A DNA stretch of 64,000 bases from Guyparkeria sp. WRN-7 (GTDB taxonomy: Bacteria > Pseudomonadota > Gammaproteobacteria > Halothiobacillales > Halothiobacillaceae). The position numbers and the translations under genes are program-made. The notes under the pieces are model-generated. The model searched no databases, had not been told where the DNA came from, and saw only the letters and a list, made by a program, of their open reading frames with translations. The DNA lies in NCBI RefSeq assembly GCF_001641825.1, contig NZ_LRFH01000002.1, forward strand, positions 124,001 through 188,000, read 5' to 3'. This document shows positions 47,672-55,782 of the stretch, piece after piece; the first letter of the stretch is position 1; every line of letters starts with the position of its first letter.

Positions 47672-50539
47672 ATGAGTACCAGTCAGACAGTCGAGACCCC
47701 CACGCAGGCCTACCACGAGAGCTCGGGCAACACCCCCAGCGGCATCGAGAACGCCGCCGCCACCCCGGGCCAGGTCCGTGTCATTCGCCGTAACGGCAAG
47801 CTGACCGCCTACGATCCGTCCAAGATCAAGGTCGCCATGACCAAGGCCTTCCTCGCCGTCGAGGGCGGCGGCGCCGCGGCCTCCCAGCGCGTCCACGAGT
47901 CGGTCGAGTCGCTGGTCTCGCTGATCGACCAGGCACTCAAGCGTCGCCTGCCGGGCGGCGGCACCGTCCACATCGAGGACATCCAGGACCAGGTCGAGCT
48001 GGCGCTGATGCGCGAGGGCCACCACAAGGTCGCCCGTGCCTACGTCCTCTACCGCGAGCAGCAGGCGCAGAAGCGTGCCGCGGAGATGGAGGAAGAGGCC
48101 GAGGAGGCCACCGAGCAGGCGGCCATCAACGTCACCCGCTTTGATGGCACCGTCGAACCGCTGGACACCGCCCGCCTGAGCCGCCTGGTCGAGGAGGCCT
48201 GCGCGAACCTCGAGAGCGTCGATGCCCAGCGCATCGTCGACGAGACCATCCGCAACCTCTACGACGGCGTCGCCGACCACGAGGTGAGCACCGCGCTGGT
48301 GATGAGCGCGCGCACCCTGATCGAGATCGACCCGGCCTACTCCCAGGTCGCCGCGCGGCTGCTGCTCGACTCCATGCGCACCGAGGCGCTGCGCTTCGTG
48401 CACAACCCGGTCACCACCTGCACCCAGTCCGAGATGGCCGCCATCTACCCGGACTACTTCAAGGAGTACATCAAGGTGGGCGTCGAGCACGAGCTGCTCG
48501 ACCCGACCCTGCAGCAGTACGATCTGGACAAGCTGGGTGCCGCGCTCGACCACGAGCGTGACCTGCAGTTCACCTACCTCGGCCTGCAGACGCTCTACGA
48601 CCGCTACTTCCTGCACCACGACGACGTGCGCTTCGAGCTGCCGCAGGCGTTCTTCATGCGCGTCGCCATGGGTCTGGCGATCAACGAGATCGACCGCGAG
48701 GAGCGCGCGATCGAGTTCTACCGCCTGCTGTCGTCGTTCGACTTCATGTCCTCGACGCCGACGCTGTTCAACTCCGGCACCCTGCGCCCGCAGCTCTCCA
48801 GCTGCTATCTCACCACCGTGCCGGACCACCTCGACGGCATCTACGGCTCGATCCGCGACAACGCCCTGCTCTCCAAGTTCGCCGGCGGGCTGGGCAACGA
48901 CTGGACCCGCGTCCGGGCGCTGGGCAGCCACATCAAGGGCACCAACGGCAAGAGCCAAGGCGTCGTGCCGTTCCTCAAGGTGGCCAACGACACCGCCGTG
49001 GCGGTCAACCAGGGCGGCAAGCGCAAGGGCGCGGTCTGTGCCTACCTCGAGACCTGGCACCTCGACATCGAGGAATTCCTGGACCTGCGCAAGAACACCG
49101 GTGACGACCGCCGCCGCACCCACGACATGAACACCGCCAACTGGGTACCGGACCTGTTCATGAAGCGCGTCGCCGAGGAAGGCGAGTGGACCCTGTTCTC
49201 GCCCTACGACGTGCCGGACCTGCACGACCTGTCCGGCCAGGCGTTCGAGAAGGCCTACCTCCAGTACGAGGAGAAGGTCGATCGCGGCGAGATCAAGAAC
49301 TTCCGCAAGGTCTCGGCCGTGAACCTGTGGCGCCGCATGCTCTCGATGCTGTTCGAGACCGGTCACCCGTGGGTCACCTTCAAGGACCCCTGCAACCTGC
49401 GCTACACCAACCAGCACGCCGGCGTGGTGCACAGCTCCAACCTCTGCACCGAGATCACCCTGCACACCAACGACGGCGAGATCGCCGTGTGCAACCTGGG
49501 CTCGGTCAACCTGGCGCAGCACGTCACCGAGGACGGCATCGACGAGGCGAAGGTCGAGCGCACCATCAAGACCGCGATGCGCATGCTCGACAACGTGATC
49601 GAGTACAACTACTACTCGGTCCCGCAGGCGCGCAATTCCAACCTGCGCCACCGCCCGGTGGGCCTCGGCATCATGGGTTTCCAGGATGCCCTCTACAAGC
49701 AGAAGCTCGCCTACGGCTCCGACGAGGCGGTCGAGTTCGCCGACCGCTCCATGGAGACGGTCAGCTACCACGCGATCTCCGCCTCCAGTGATCTCGCCGC
49801 CGAGCGTGGCCGCTACGCCAGCTACGAGGGCTCGCTGTGGAGCCGCGGCATCCTGCCGATCGACTCGATCGAGCTGCTGGCCGAGTCCCGCGGTGACTAC
49901 CTCGACATGAACCGCGACCAGACCCTGGACTGGAACGCCCTGCGCAAGAAGATCAAGAAACAGGGCATGCGCAACTCCAACACCATGGCGATCGCGCCGA
50001 CGGCGACCATCTCGAACATCTGCGGCGTCTCGCAGTCGATCGAGCCGACCTTCGAGAACCTGTTCGTCAAGTCGAACCTCTCGGGCGAGTTCACCGTGGT
50101 CAACCCGTACCTGGTCCGCGATCTCAAGGATCTGGGCCTGTGGGACGAGGTCATGGTCAACGATCTCAAGTACTTCGACGGCTCCGTGCAGGCGATCGAC
50201 CGCGTGCCGGACGAGCTCAAGAAGCTCTACGCCACCGCCTTCGAGGTCGACCCGCGCTGGCTGATCGAGGCCGGTTCGCGCCGCCAGAAGTGGATCGACC
50301 AGGCCCAGTCGCTGAACCTGTACATGGCCGAGCCCTCGGGCCCGAAGATCGACAACATGTACAAGCTCGCGTGGGTCCGCGGTCTCAAGACCACCTACTA
50401 CCTGCGCGCCGCCTCCAAGACGCGGATCGAGAAGACCACGATGAACAAGCTCGACGGCAAGCTGCGCGGCGTCTCCGCCGAGCCGACCGCCCCGAAGGCC
50501 TGCTCCATCGACGATCCCGAGTGCGAGGCCTGCCAGTAA
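47672..50539 (+). CDS. nrdA: Ribonucleoside-diphosphate reductase alpha subunit (class I)
   Basis: Catalytic subunit that reduces ribonucleoside diphosphates. The 955 residues exceed E. coli NrdA (761) because two ATP-cone domains lie in tandem at the N terminus: cone 1 about residues 35-130 (VIRRNGKLTAYDPSKIKVAM) and cone 2 about 151-240 (INVTRFDGTVEPLDTARLSRL). The barrel has active-site Cys378 (SSCYLTT), the thiyl-radical triad N590/C592/E594 (SNLCTEI) and the C-terminal redox cysteines (C951 and C954, with C944 nearby). The ATG at 47672 is chosen over an upstream in-frame ATG because the extension is unrelated. nrdB follows after 96 bases. Confidence 0.96.
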   Translation: MSTSQTVETPTQAYHESSGNTPSGIENAAATPGQVRVIRRNGKLTAYDPSKIKVAMTKAFLAVEGGGAAASQRVHESVESLVSLIDQALKRRLPGGGTVHIEDIQDQVELALMREGHHKVARAYVLYREQQAQKRAAEMEEEAEEATEQAAINVTRFDGTVEPLDTARLSRLVEEACANLESVDAQRIVDETIRNLYDGVADHEVSTALVMSARTLIEIDPAYSQVAARLLLDSMRTEALRFVHNPVTTCTQSEMAAIYPDYFKEYIKVGVEHELLDPTLQQYDLDKLGAALDHERDLQFTYLGLQTLYDRYFLHHDDVRFELPQAFFMRVAMGLAINEIDREERAIEFYRLLSSFDFMSSTPTLFNSGTLRPQLSSCYLTTVPDHLDGIYGSIRDNALLSKFAGGLGNDWTRVRALGSHIKGTNGKSQGVVPFLKVANDTAVAVNQGGKRKGAVCAYLETWHLDIEEFLDLRKNTGDDRRRTHDMNTANWVPDLFMKRVAEEGEWTLFSPYDVPDLHDLSGQAFEKAYLQYEEKVDRGEIKNFRKVSAVNLWRRMLSMLFETGHPWVTFKDPCNLRYTNQHAGVVHSSNLCTEITLHTNDGEIAVCNLGSVNLAQHVTEDGIDEAKVERTIKTAMRMLDNVIEYNYYSVPQARNSNLRHRPVGLGIMGFQDALYKQKLAYGSDEAVEFADRSMETVSYHAISASSDLAAERGRYASYEGSLWSRGILPIDSIELLAESRGDYLDMNRDQTLDWNALRKKIKKQGMRNSNTMAIAPTATISNICGVSQSIEPTFENLFVKSNLSGEFTVVNPYLVRDLKDLGLWDEVMVNDLKYFDGSVQAIDRVPDELKKLYATAFEVDPRWLIEAGSRRQKWIDQAQSLNLYMAEPSGPKIDNMYKLAWVRGLKTTYYLRAASKTRIEKTTMNKLDGKLRGVSAEPTAPKACSIDDPECEACQ

Positions 50540-50577
50540 GGGCGGCCCGCCAGGCAAACCGATTTGACGTGATTACC

Positions 50578-50616
50578 GCCGGGCAGCCGCCCTGCCCGGC
50601 CCGGTGAACCCACCGG
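50578..50616 (+). other. Two hairpins in the nrdA-nrdB gap
   Basis: A perfect 9-bp hairpin (GCCGGGCAG at 50578-50586 with 50592-50600) is followed by CCGGTG/CACCGG (50601-50606 with 50611-50616). There is no T-run, so they are not a full terminator. They could stabilise the upstream message or reduce read-through and thereby set the A:B ratio; this is inference. Confidence 0.5.
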
Positions 50617-50635
50617 AGAGAACAAGGAGAACGAC

Positions 50636-51844
50636 ATGCTCGATTGGAACGATCCGCTGAAGCAAGGCAACGACAACCCGCAACCGGCCCAGCAGCCGTC
50701 GCACGATGCGGCCAACGTGATGCCCGCGTCCTACGACGACGGCCTCGTGCACGAGCCGGAGCAGCACTTCGACCCGTCCGCCGCCGAAGGCGCCGACCAG
50801 ACCGGTCTGGGCGGCATCGAGACCAACGCCGGGCGCGTCGACGTCTCGGAAAAGCGCATCATCAACGCCAAGGCCGACGTCAACCAGCTCCTGCCGCTCA
50901 AGTACCAGTGGGCCTGGGAAAAGTACCTCGCCGGCTGCAACAACCACTGGATGCCCACCGAGGTCTCCATGCAGGCGGACATCGCCCTGTGGAAGAGCCG
51001 CGACGGCCTGACCGAAGACGAGCGCTACATGGTGATGCGCAACCTCGGCTTCTTCGCCACCGCGGAGAGCCTGGTCGCCAACAACATCGTGCTGGCCGTC
51101 TACGAGCAGGTCACCAACCCCGAGTGCCGCCAGTACCTGCTGCGCCAGGCCTTCGAGGAAGCGGTGCACACCCACACCTTCCAGTACATCGTCGACAGCC
51201 TCGGTCTTGCCGAGGGCGAGTTGTTCAACATGTACCGCGAAGTGCCGTCGATCACCGCCAAGGACTCCTGGGCACTCAAGTACACCCAGGACCTGTCCGC
51301 CGGCACCTTCGACACCTCCACCCAGGAAGGCGCGCAGAACTTCCTGCGTGACCTGGTCGCCTTCTACGTGGTCTTCGAGGGCATGTGGTTCTACACCGGC
51401 TTCGCGCAGATCCTGAGCCTCGGCCGTCGCAACAAGATGACCGGCATCGCCGAGCAGTACCAGTACATCATGCGCGACGAGTCCATCCACCTGAACTTCG
51501 GCATCGACCTGATCAACCAGATCAAGATCGAGAACCCGGAGCTGTGGGGCGAGGCCTTCCAGCACGAAGTGCACGAGATGCTGCGCGAAGCCTGCGAACT
51601 CGAGATCGACTACGCCCGCGACACCATGCCGAACGGCCTCTTGGGCCTGAACGCGGAGATGTGCGAGGAGTACATGCACTTCATCACCAACCGCCGCTGC
51701 AGCCAGATCGGCCTGGCCGAGCTCTACCCGGGCGCGACCAACCCGTTCCCGTGGATGAGCGAGGTGGTCGACCTGAAGAAGGAGAAGAACTTCTTCGAGA
51801 CTCGGGTGACCGATTATCAGACTGGGGGCGCCCTCACCTGGTAA
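50636..51844 (+). CDS. nrdB: Ribonucleotide reductase beta subunit, chlamydial-type (class Ic) R2
   Basis: The radical-generating subunit, 402 residues with a long acidic N-terminal tail (residues 1-65). The six carboxylate/His metal ligands are E144, E175, H178, E248, E282 and H285. The position of the tyrosyl radical (E. coli Tyr122) is Phe182, in [11 protein letters not shown], and the first ligand is Glu144 where E. coli has Asp84. Both are hallmarks of the Chlamydia trachomatis R2, and every ligand spacing equals the chlamydial one (offset 55). The radical-transfer Tyr residues near the C terminus (Y277, Y394) are kept. A Mn/Fe cofactor is therefore expected. AAGGAG precedes the ATG. Confidence 0.95.
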   Translation: MLDWNDPLKQGNDNPQPAQQPSHDAANVMPASYDDGLVHEPEQHFDPSAAEGADQTGLGGIETNAGRVDVSEKRIINAKADVNQLLPLKYQWAWEKYLAGCNNHWMPTEVSMQADIALWKSRDGLTEDERYMVMRNLGFFATAESLVANNIVLAVYEQVTNPECRQYLLRQAFEEAVHTHTFQYIVDSLGLAEGELFNMYREVPSITAKDSWALKYTQDLSAGTFDTSTQEGAQNFLRDLVAFYVVFEGMWFYTGFAQILSLGRRNKMTGIAEQYQYIMRDESIHLNFGIDLINQIKIENPELWGEAFQHEVHEMLREACELEIDYARDTMPNGLLGLNAEMCEEYMHFITNRRCSQIGLAELYPGATNPFPWMSEVVDLKKEKNFFETRVTDYQTGGALTW

Positions 51845-51869
51845 GACCTAGAGGCCAACTGGCTTAACG

Positions 51870-51910
51870 ATAACGCCCCGTAAATTCAAACAACGGGGCG
51901 TTATTTTTTT
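51870..51910 (+). terminator. Rho-independent terminator of nrdAB
   Basis: An 11-bp stem (ATAACGCCCCG at 51870-51880 with 51894-51904), a 13-base loop and a run of seven T follow the nrdB stop by 26 bases. Confidence 0.92.
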
Positions 51911-51948
51911 AATTAAAAAAATACTCTAACGCCTCTGTGGCTCATCAT

Positions 51949-52761
51949 ATGAAAACCAACATGGAAAAATACAAAAAAGACTGCAATCGCCTCATGGAAG
52001 AAGGAGAAAGATTAAGGCTATCTTTTCTAAGCAAGATATATGGCGATGATTTCAAAGAAGCCATTAAGCAGAACTTCGATGGCGACATTCAAAAAACGGA
52101 AAAATACATAAAGGACCTTCCTGATTTTAAACACTCGTACCAAGCGTGGTACTCCGAATCACTTCGATTAATAAAACAACTTCTCCCTGATCGATATCAA
52201 GATTTCATCAGGCTATATGAAAAACCCAAAAATAGAAAAGAGGTAACCTTTGAGAGCTATCGCATAGAGGATGCTTTGCAGGGGTTGCAGACAAAGAGAG
52301 GAATCGATGTTATTGCAAGCGCTGAATCAGCATTCCCGCACCTGGAACAACAAATAGCCATTTTGTCGGCAGTACAAAATCGTTTTGAAAGCTCCCTATT
52401 TGATATCAAACAGCTTGTGCAAGCAGATCTCTTCGACAGCGAAATCGAGGCAGCCAGAGAGCTTCTAAAGAATGGCTTCTCTAGAGGCGCTGGCGCAATA
52501 TCGGGCGTGGTCCTGGAAAAGCACCTCTCTCAAGTATGCGAAAACCACAACATATCGATCAAAAAGAAACATCCGACGATATCTGATTTTAACGATAAGC
52601 TTAAGCAAGCAGATGTCATTGACGTTCCTCAGTGGCGTTTCCACCAACATCTGGCCGATATCCGAAACCTCTGCGGCCACAACAAAAAATCCGAACCTTC
52701 AACTGATCAAGTAGAAGACCTGATTGACGGGGTCGAAAAAGTGACGAAAACTCTTTACTGA
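51949..52761 (+). CDS. AT-rich accessory gene, C-terminal HEPN-like domain
   Basis: A 270-residue soluble, highly charged protein not assigned to a named family. Base composition (about 40% G+C by eye) and codon use (AAA, ATA, AGA common) differ sharply from every neighbour, a sign of recent transfer. The N-terminal half is helical (KYKKDCNRLMEEGERLRLSF). The C-terminal 110 residues resemble HEPN-type helical domains, with RNLCGH (R239-H244) fitting the Rx4-6H motif of HEPN RNases. No partner toxin/antitoxin gene is adjacent. The start is uncertain: ATG at 51949 has no clear ribosome-binding site, and a GTG at 51937 or ATG at 51961 is possible. HEPN proteins often act in defence; that role here is inference. 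Confidence 0.6.
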   Translation: MKTNMEKYKKDCNRLMEEGERLRLSFLSKIYGDDFKEAIKQNFDGDIQKTEKYIKDLPDFKHSYQAWYSESLRLIKQLLPDRYQDFIRLYEKPKNRKEVTFESYRIEDALQGLQTKRGIDVIASAESAFPHLEQQIAILSAVQNRFESSLFDIKQLVQADLFDSEIEAARELLKNGFSRGAGAISGVVLEKHLSQVCENHNISIKKKHPTISDFNDKLKQADVIDVPQWRFHQHLADIRNLCGHNKKSEPSTDQVEDLIDGVEKVTKTLY

Positions 52762-52895
52762 GCAATAAGCTGAGCGCTTCTTCAGCTCTTCATCAATGGA
52801 AAAGCGGAGATCGGCCAACAGGTATCAAAAGCGCATCTGTGATTTCGCACGCATCCAGCGCAAGTACTAATCACCACCCCACCCCGCTAGGCGCG

Positions 52896-53096
52896 CGAGG
52901 CACTTTCTCTTGCTTGCCCAAGAGAAAGTGCCCAAAGAGAACGGCACCCCTCGCCTTGGCCCTACGGGCTTCCCTCCCGTCCGGGGTGCCGCGGACGGGT
53001 CGGTTCGCCGCGACTCCCTGTCGCGGCGAACCTCGGCGCTACGTCCATGTAGCGCCGACCCTGCGGCACCCCGGCCGCTCGGCAAGGGCGAAGGGG
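52896..53096 (+). repeat. Structured repeat module, left arm
   Basis: A 201-base non-coding module. It opens with a 14-bp perfect hairpin (GGCACTTTCTCTTG, 52899-52912 with 52919-52932). An outer stem (GGGGTGCCGC, 52983-52992 with 53063-53072) encloses two hairpins: GGTTCGCCGCGAC (53002-53014 with 53020-53032) and TCGGCGCTAC (53033-53042 with 53049-53058, loop GTCCAT). It ends GGCAAGGGCGAAGGGG. The same architecture returns in reverse complement at 53322-53524 with compensatory changes in the stems. I cannot name the family. Confidence 0.85.
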
Positions 53097-53173
53097 ACTT
53101 CCGAGCCTGATGACTCGGTGCCACTAAGAATTCGCTTGGTGCGGCTTCTTACTGGGCACGCGCCGGCGGCGCG

Positions 53174-53239
53174 TTTCGCGAGCGGGGCTCGCTCCCACAG
53201 GGGATCGGTTGGTTGTGGGAGCGGTCCTTGACCGCGAAA
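53174..53239. repeat. REP doublet (REPIN-like) in inverted orientation
   Basis: Two 26-base REP-like units face each other. The unit at 53214-53239 begins TGTGGGAGCGG and forms a hairpin GCGGTC/GACCGC. The unit at 53174-53199, read on the minus strand, begins TGTGGGAGCG and forms GCGAGC/GCTCGC. The stem differences between units are compensatory. The GTGGGAG head plus CGCGAA tail closely resembles REP elements of Pseudomonas, mobilised by RAYT transposases. No RAYT gene is in this window. Confidence 0.8.
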
Positions 53240-53321
53240 GCCGCTGTGCGGCTGTCCTGCGCGCGGGCGGGCAAAAATGCCATCTCCTCACCTAGAGATT
53301 CGCGGCTGGCACCCCCCGGGG

Positions 53322-53524
53322 CCCCCTGTGCCTTGCCTCGTCAGCGATGGCTTGCCGGGCCTGGGCGGCATGGACGCCGCCCAGAGGTTCGCCGCGACAG
53401 GACGTCGCGTCGAACCGGGCCCGACAGCAAGCCAACGCTGACGAGGGAAGCCCGAAGGGCCAAGGCAGCGGGGTGTCCTTGTCTTTGGGCACTTTCTATT
53501 GGACAAGCAATAGAAAGTGCCTCG
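53322..53524 (-). repeat. Structured repeat module, right arm (inverted copy)
   Basis: A 203-base inverted counterpart of the left arm. Read on the minus strand it begins CGAGGCACTTTCTATTG (hairpin 53488-53501 with 53508-53521). It carries GGTTCGACGCGAC/GTCGCGGCGAACC (53404-53416 with 53386-53398) and CTGGGCGGC/GCCGCCCAG around the same GTCCAT loop (53361-53384). An outer stem of 11 plus 7 bp (53336-53355 with 53427-53446) encloses both. It ends GGCAAGGCACAGGGGG. Open frames across it are low-complexity and not credible as genes. Confidence 0.85.
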
Positions 53525-53747
53525 GGCGTCGGCAACACGTCTCACCGCAAGTCGCCAAACGTTACAAACGCCCGAAACCCCAACCACCTCCACACCAAGG
53601 CGCCCCACCCCCGGCCTCACAGTCGCGTAACGCTTGCGCCAACATATGCCACCCGGCATGCTTCATACCCACGGATCAGACGGTTACACAGGACGTAGCC
53701 GACACTGATCCATCTTCAGGACGAAAGACAGGACAAGGAGATGTCCA

Positions 53748-54932
53748 ATGTGGATGCTAACCGGCGTCATCACGCTGATCGGCATGACGTGGTACATGAT
53801 TCGCTCGCGACGCGAGGACCGCTGGCCCGTCACGCGCATCTCGACCCGCGATTTCCGCACCGGCAAACACCTCGGCACACCACCGCCGGGCTCCCTCTAC
53901 GATTACAGGGATCGTCGATACCTCGCCCCGATCCAGCGAATCGGCTACGACGCCGCGCCCCAAATCCAAGTGCGCATCAAGCGCAAACGCTGGTGGGATC
54001 GCCTCTTCACGACCGTGGGCATCTCGGTCGCCTGCCGAACCGGCAACCCGGCATTCGATCGGGCCTTTTATCTGGTCACCGATGCCGCACCGGTCTGCCG
54101 GGCCCTCAATCTCTGCCCGCAGACCCAGCAACAGATACTTGAACTCAAGGGGCGGTGCGAGCAACAGGACCTCCGATTCCGTCAAGTACGCATCCGTCGG
54201 GGTCGGGTCTGGCTGGAAGTCGTTGCCCGCAAGCGCAAGCTGGCACCACGTGGGGTGGATCTGGCCCAATCCTTCGTGCCCCACCTGCGCGAGCTTTCAG
54301 CCACGATGGATGCAGAGATTCCTGAGACGGCACTGAACGTGAAGGACCATTTCACCTGGAAGGCCGCTGCCATCGTCGGGGTGAGCTCGGCCACCTTCTT
54401 CACGGGCATTTACCTGCTGGGGAAAGAAGTGTTCGTGCCGTCGACGCCCCCGCTCGAAGAGCAACCATTCATCATCGCCTCGCTGATCACCTCGGCGGTA
54501 ATCGTGGCGTTACTGGTTGTCCTGACGATGACCTGGCTAGGACGAACGTCCCGCACGCACCTGGTATTGATGGAACTCGTATTTATCGGTTCTATCGGCT
54601 TTGCCCTGACGAGCTTCACCTTGCTGCGTGAGGCCAATATGGCACTCGATTTTTCCGCCGGCGAACGCCACGTGGTGCAAGTACTGGAGAAACACAGCAC
54701 TCACGGACGCCACTCAAGTTTCTTTCTGAACCTGGAGCCCTGGGGAGACTTGCAGGACGTCACCACGCTGCGAGTCGGCATATTTCTATACGGCAAGGTG
54801 CGGTCGGGCTACCCGGTGGTCATCGAAGAACACCCGGGCGCACTCGGCATACGATGGGTGCGGATAATTCCGCCACGCTTTCGATATGTCGGCGAAACGG
54901 CGGATTCGTCATCCAGCGGTACTGCCCAATAA
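53748..54932 (+). CDS. Orphan inner-membrane protein, four predicted helices
   Basis: A 394-residue protein not recognised as any family. Membrane segments are expected at residues about 2-18, 204-224, 241-264 and 272-293. The stretch 60-200 is basic and probably cytoplasmic (QVRIKRKRWWDRL, RFRQVRIRRGRVWLEVVARKRK). A C-terminal soluble region (300-394) contains a beta-rich part (DVTTLRVGIFLYGKVRSGYPVVIEEH). AAGGAG seven bases upstream of the ATG at 53748 supports the start. GC content is like the chromosome, unlike the AT-rich gene before the repeat block. The gene stands alone with about 220 bases of unremarkable sequence upstream; no function is proposed. Confidence 0.7.
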   Translation: MWMLTGVITLIGMTWYMIRSRREDRWPVTRISTRDFRTGKHLGTPPPGSLYDYRDRRYLAPIQRIGYDAAPQIQVRIKRKRWWDRLFTTVGISVACRTGNPAFDRAFYLVTDAAPVCRALNLCPQTQQQILELKGRCEQQDLRFRQVRIRRGRVWLEVVARKRKLAPRGVDLAQSFVPHLRELSATMDAEIPETALNVKDHFTWKAAAIVGVSSATFFTGIYLLGKEVFVPSTPPLEEQPFIIASLITSAVIVALLVVLTMTWLGRTSRTHLVLMELVFIGSIGFALTSFTLLREANMALDFSAGERHVVQVLEKHSTHGRHSSFFLNLEPWGDLQDVTTLRVGIFLYGKVRSGYPVVIEEHPGALGIRWVRIIPPRFRYVGETADSSSSGTAQ

Positions 54933-55026
54933 TTTTGGGTGGGCCTTACTCGCCATCCCGGTAACAGGCGCCTCGGGACGGGATCACGACAACGTCAGTC
55001 GGAACGTGGCCATGCCTCGCCCCGGC

Positions 55027-55055
55027 ATGACACCAATCACCCCCTGCCGTACAAT
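55027..55055 (+). promoter_or_regulatory. Sigma70-type promoter for the NTF2-like gene
   Basis: ATGACA (55027-55032, 5 of 6) and TACAAT (55050-55055, 5 of 6) are separated by the ideal 17 bases. The start site would be about 55062, leaving a short leader with a small hairpin (GGCGTC 55070-55075 with GACGCC 55078-55083) before the GTG start at 55105. Confidence 0.65.
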
Positions 55056-55104
55056 CCCCGCCAAACCAAGGCGTCCCGACGCCTAGAAAGCGGAGAACCT
55101 TCAA

Positions 55105-55662
55105 GTGACCCAATCCAACCGCCCCCGCATCAGCGGCACCCAGTTCATCAACGCCGACATCGCCCCGCGCGAGCGCCTCAGCATGGGCGCCTCCCACCGC
55201 GACACGCACTATCCCGTCACCGGTACCGGCGCGGACGCCCCGATCGACGTCCCGGCCAACGAGAGCTGCACGGTCTGCGCCCCGGCCACCCTGCAACTGG
55301 CCAAGGACCTGTTCGAGCGCTGGAACGACGCCCTACAGACCGGCGATGCCCGCGAGGTCACGAAACTCTACGCCGAGGACGGCGTGCTGCTGCCGACCGT
55401 CTCCAACGTGCCGCGCACCAGCCACGCCGAGATCGAGGACTACTTCGAGCACTTCCTCGAGAAAAAGCCGTTCGGCTTCATCAACACCCGCAACGTCAAG
55501 ATCGGCTGCAACAAGCTGACCGACGCCGGCACCTACACCTTCCGCGTCACCGACGAGTCGGGCACCAAGGAAGTCCCGGCGCGCTACACCTTCGTCTACG
55601 AGAAGCGCGGCGACGACTGGCTGATCGTGCATCACCACTCCTCGATGATGCCGACCGCCTGA
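55105..55662 (+). CDS. NTF2-like (SnoaL/DUF4440, SgcJ/EcaC-type) protein
   Basis: A 185-residue cytoplasmic protein. Residues 1-55 are a polar N-terminal extension; residues about 60-185 form an NTF2-like cone fold: LFERWNDALQTGDAREVTKLYAEDGVLLP, then IEDYFEHFLEKKP and a final sheet ending WLIVHHHSSMMPTA. This matches the SgcJ/EcaC or CaMKII-association-like group of the fold, whose members bind small ligands or oligomerise; enzymatic activity is not implied. The start codon is GTG with GGAG nine bases upstream. Two cysteines (CTVC) sit at the start of the fold. Confidence 0.75.
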   Translation: MTQSNRPRISGTQFINADIAPRERLSMGASHRDTHYPVTGTGADAPIDVPANESCTVCAPATLQLAKDLFERWNDALQTGDAREVTKLYAEDGVLLPTVSNVPRTSHAEIEDYFEHFLEKKPFGFINTRNVKIGCNKLTDAGTYTFRVTDESGTKEVPARYTFVYEKRGDDWLIVHHHSSMMPTA

Positions 55663-55675
55663 TCCCCTCCCCTTC

Positions 55676-55696
55676 GCGCCACCACCCCGGTGGCGC
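55676..55696 (+). other. Hairpin after the NTF2-like gene
   Basis: GCGCCACC (55676-55683) pairs with GGTGGCGC (55689-55696) around a 5-base loop, 13 bases after the stop at 55662. It lacks a T-run, so a full intrinsic terminator is doubtful. Confidence 0.4.
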
Positions 55697-55782
55697 TCGC
55701 CGGTCACCCTGACCCGGCGACCCGAATCGGCTAGAGTGGCGGGGAGTCATCCAACGCCCACTCGCACAGCGGTTCGCAGCCC

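Noticed and set aside
52768-52787. Terminator after the HEPN-like gene
   Set aside because: AGCTGA/TCAGCT gives only a 6-bp stem with no T-run.
52839-53760. Open reading frames of 60-160 codons across the repeat block on both strands
   Set aside because: They are Arg/Pro-rich, overlap in several frames, follow hairpin arms and lack ribosome-binding sites; the DNA is better explained as structured repeats.
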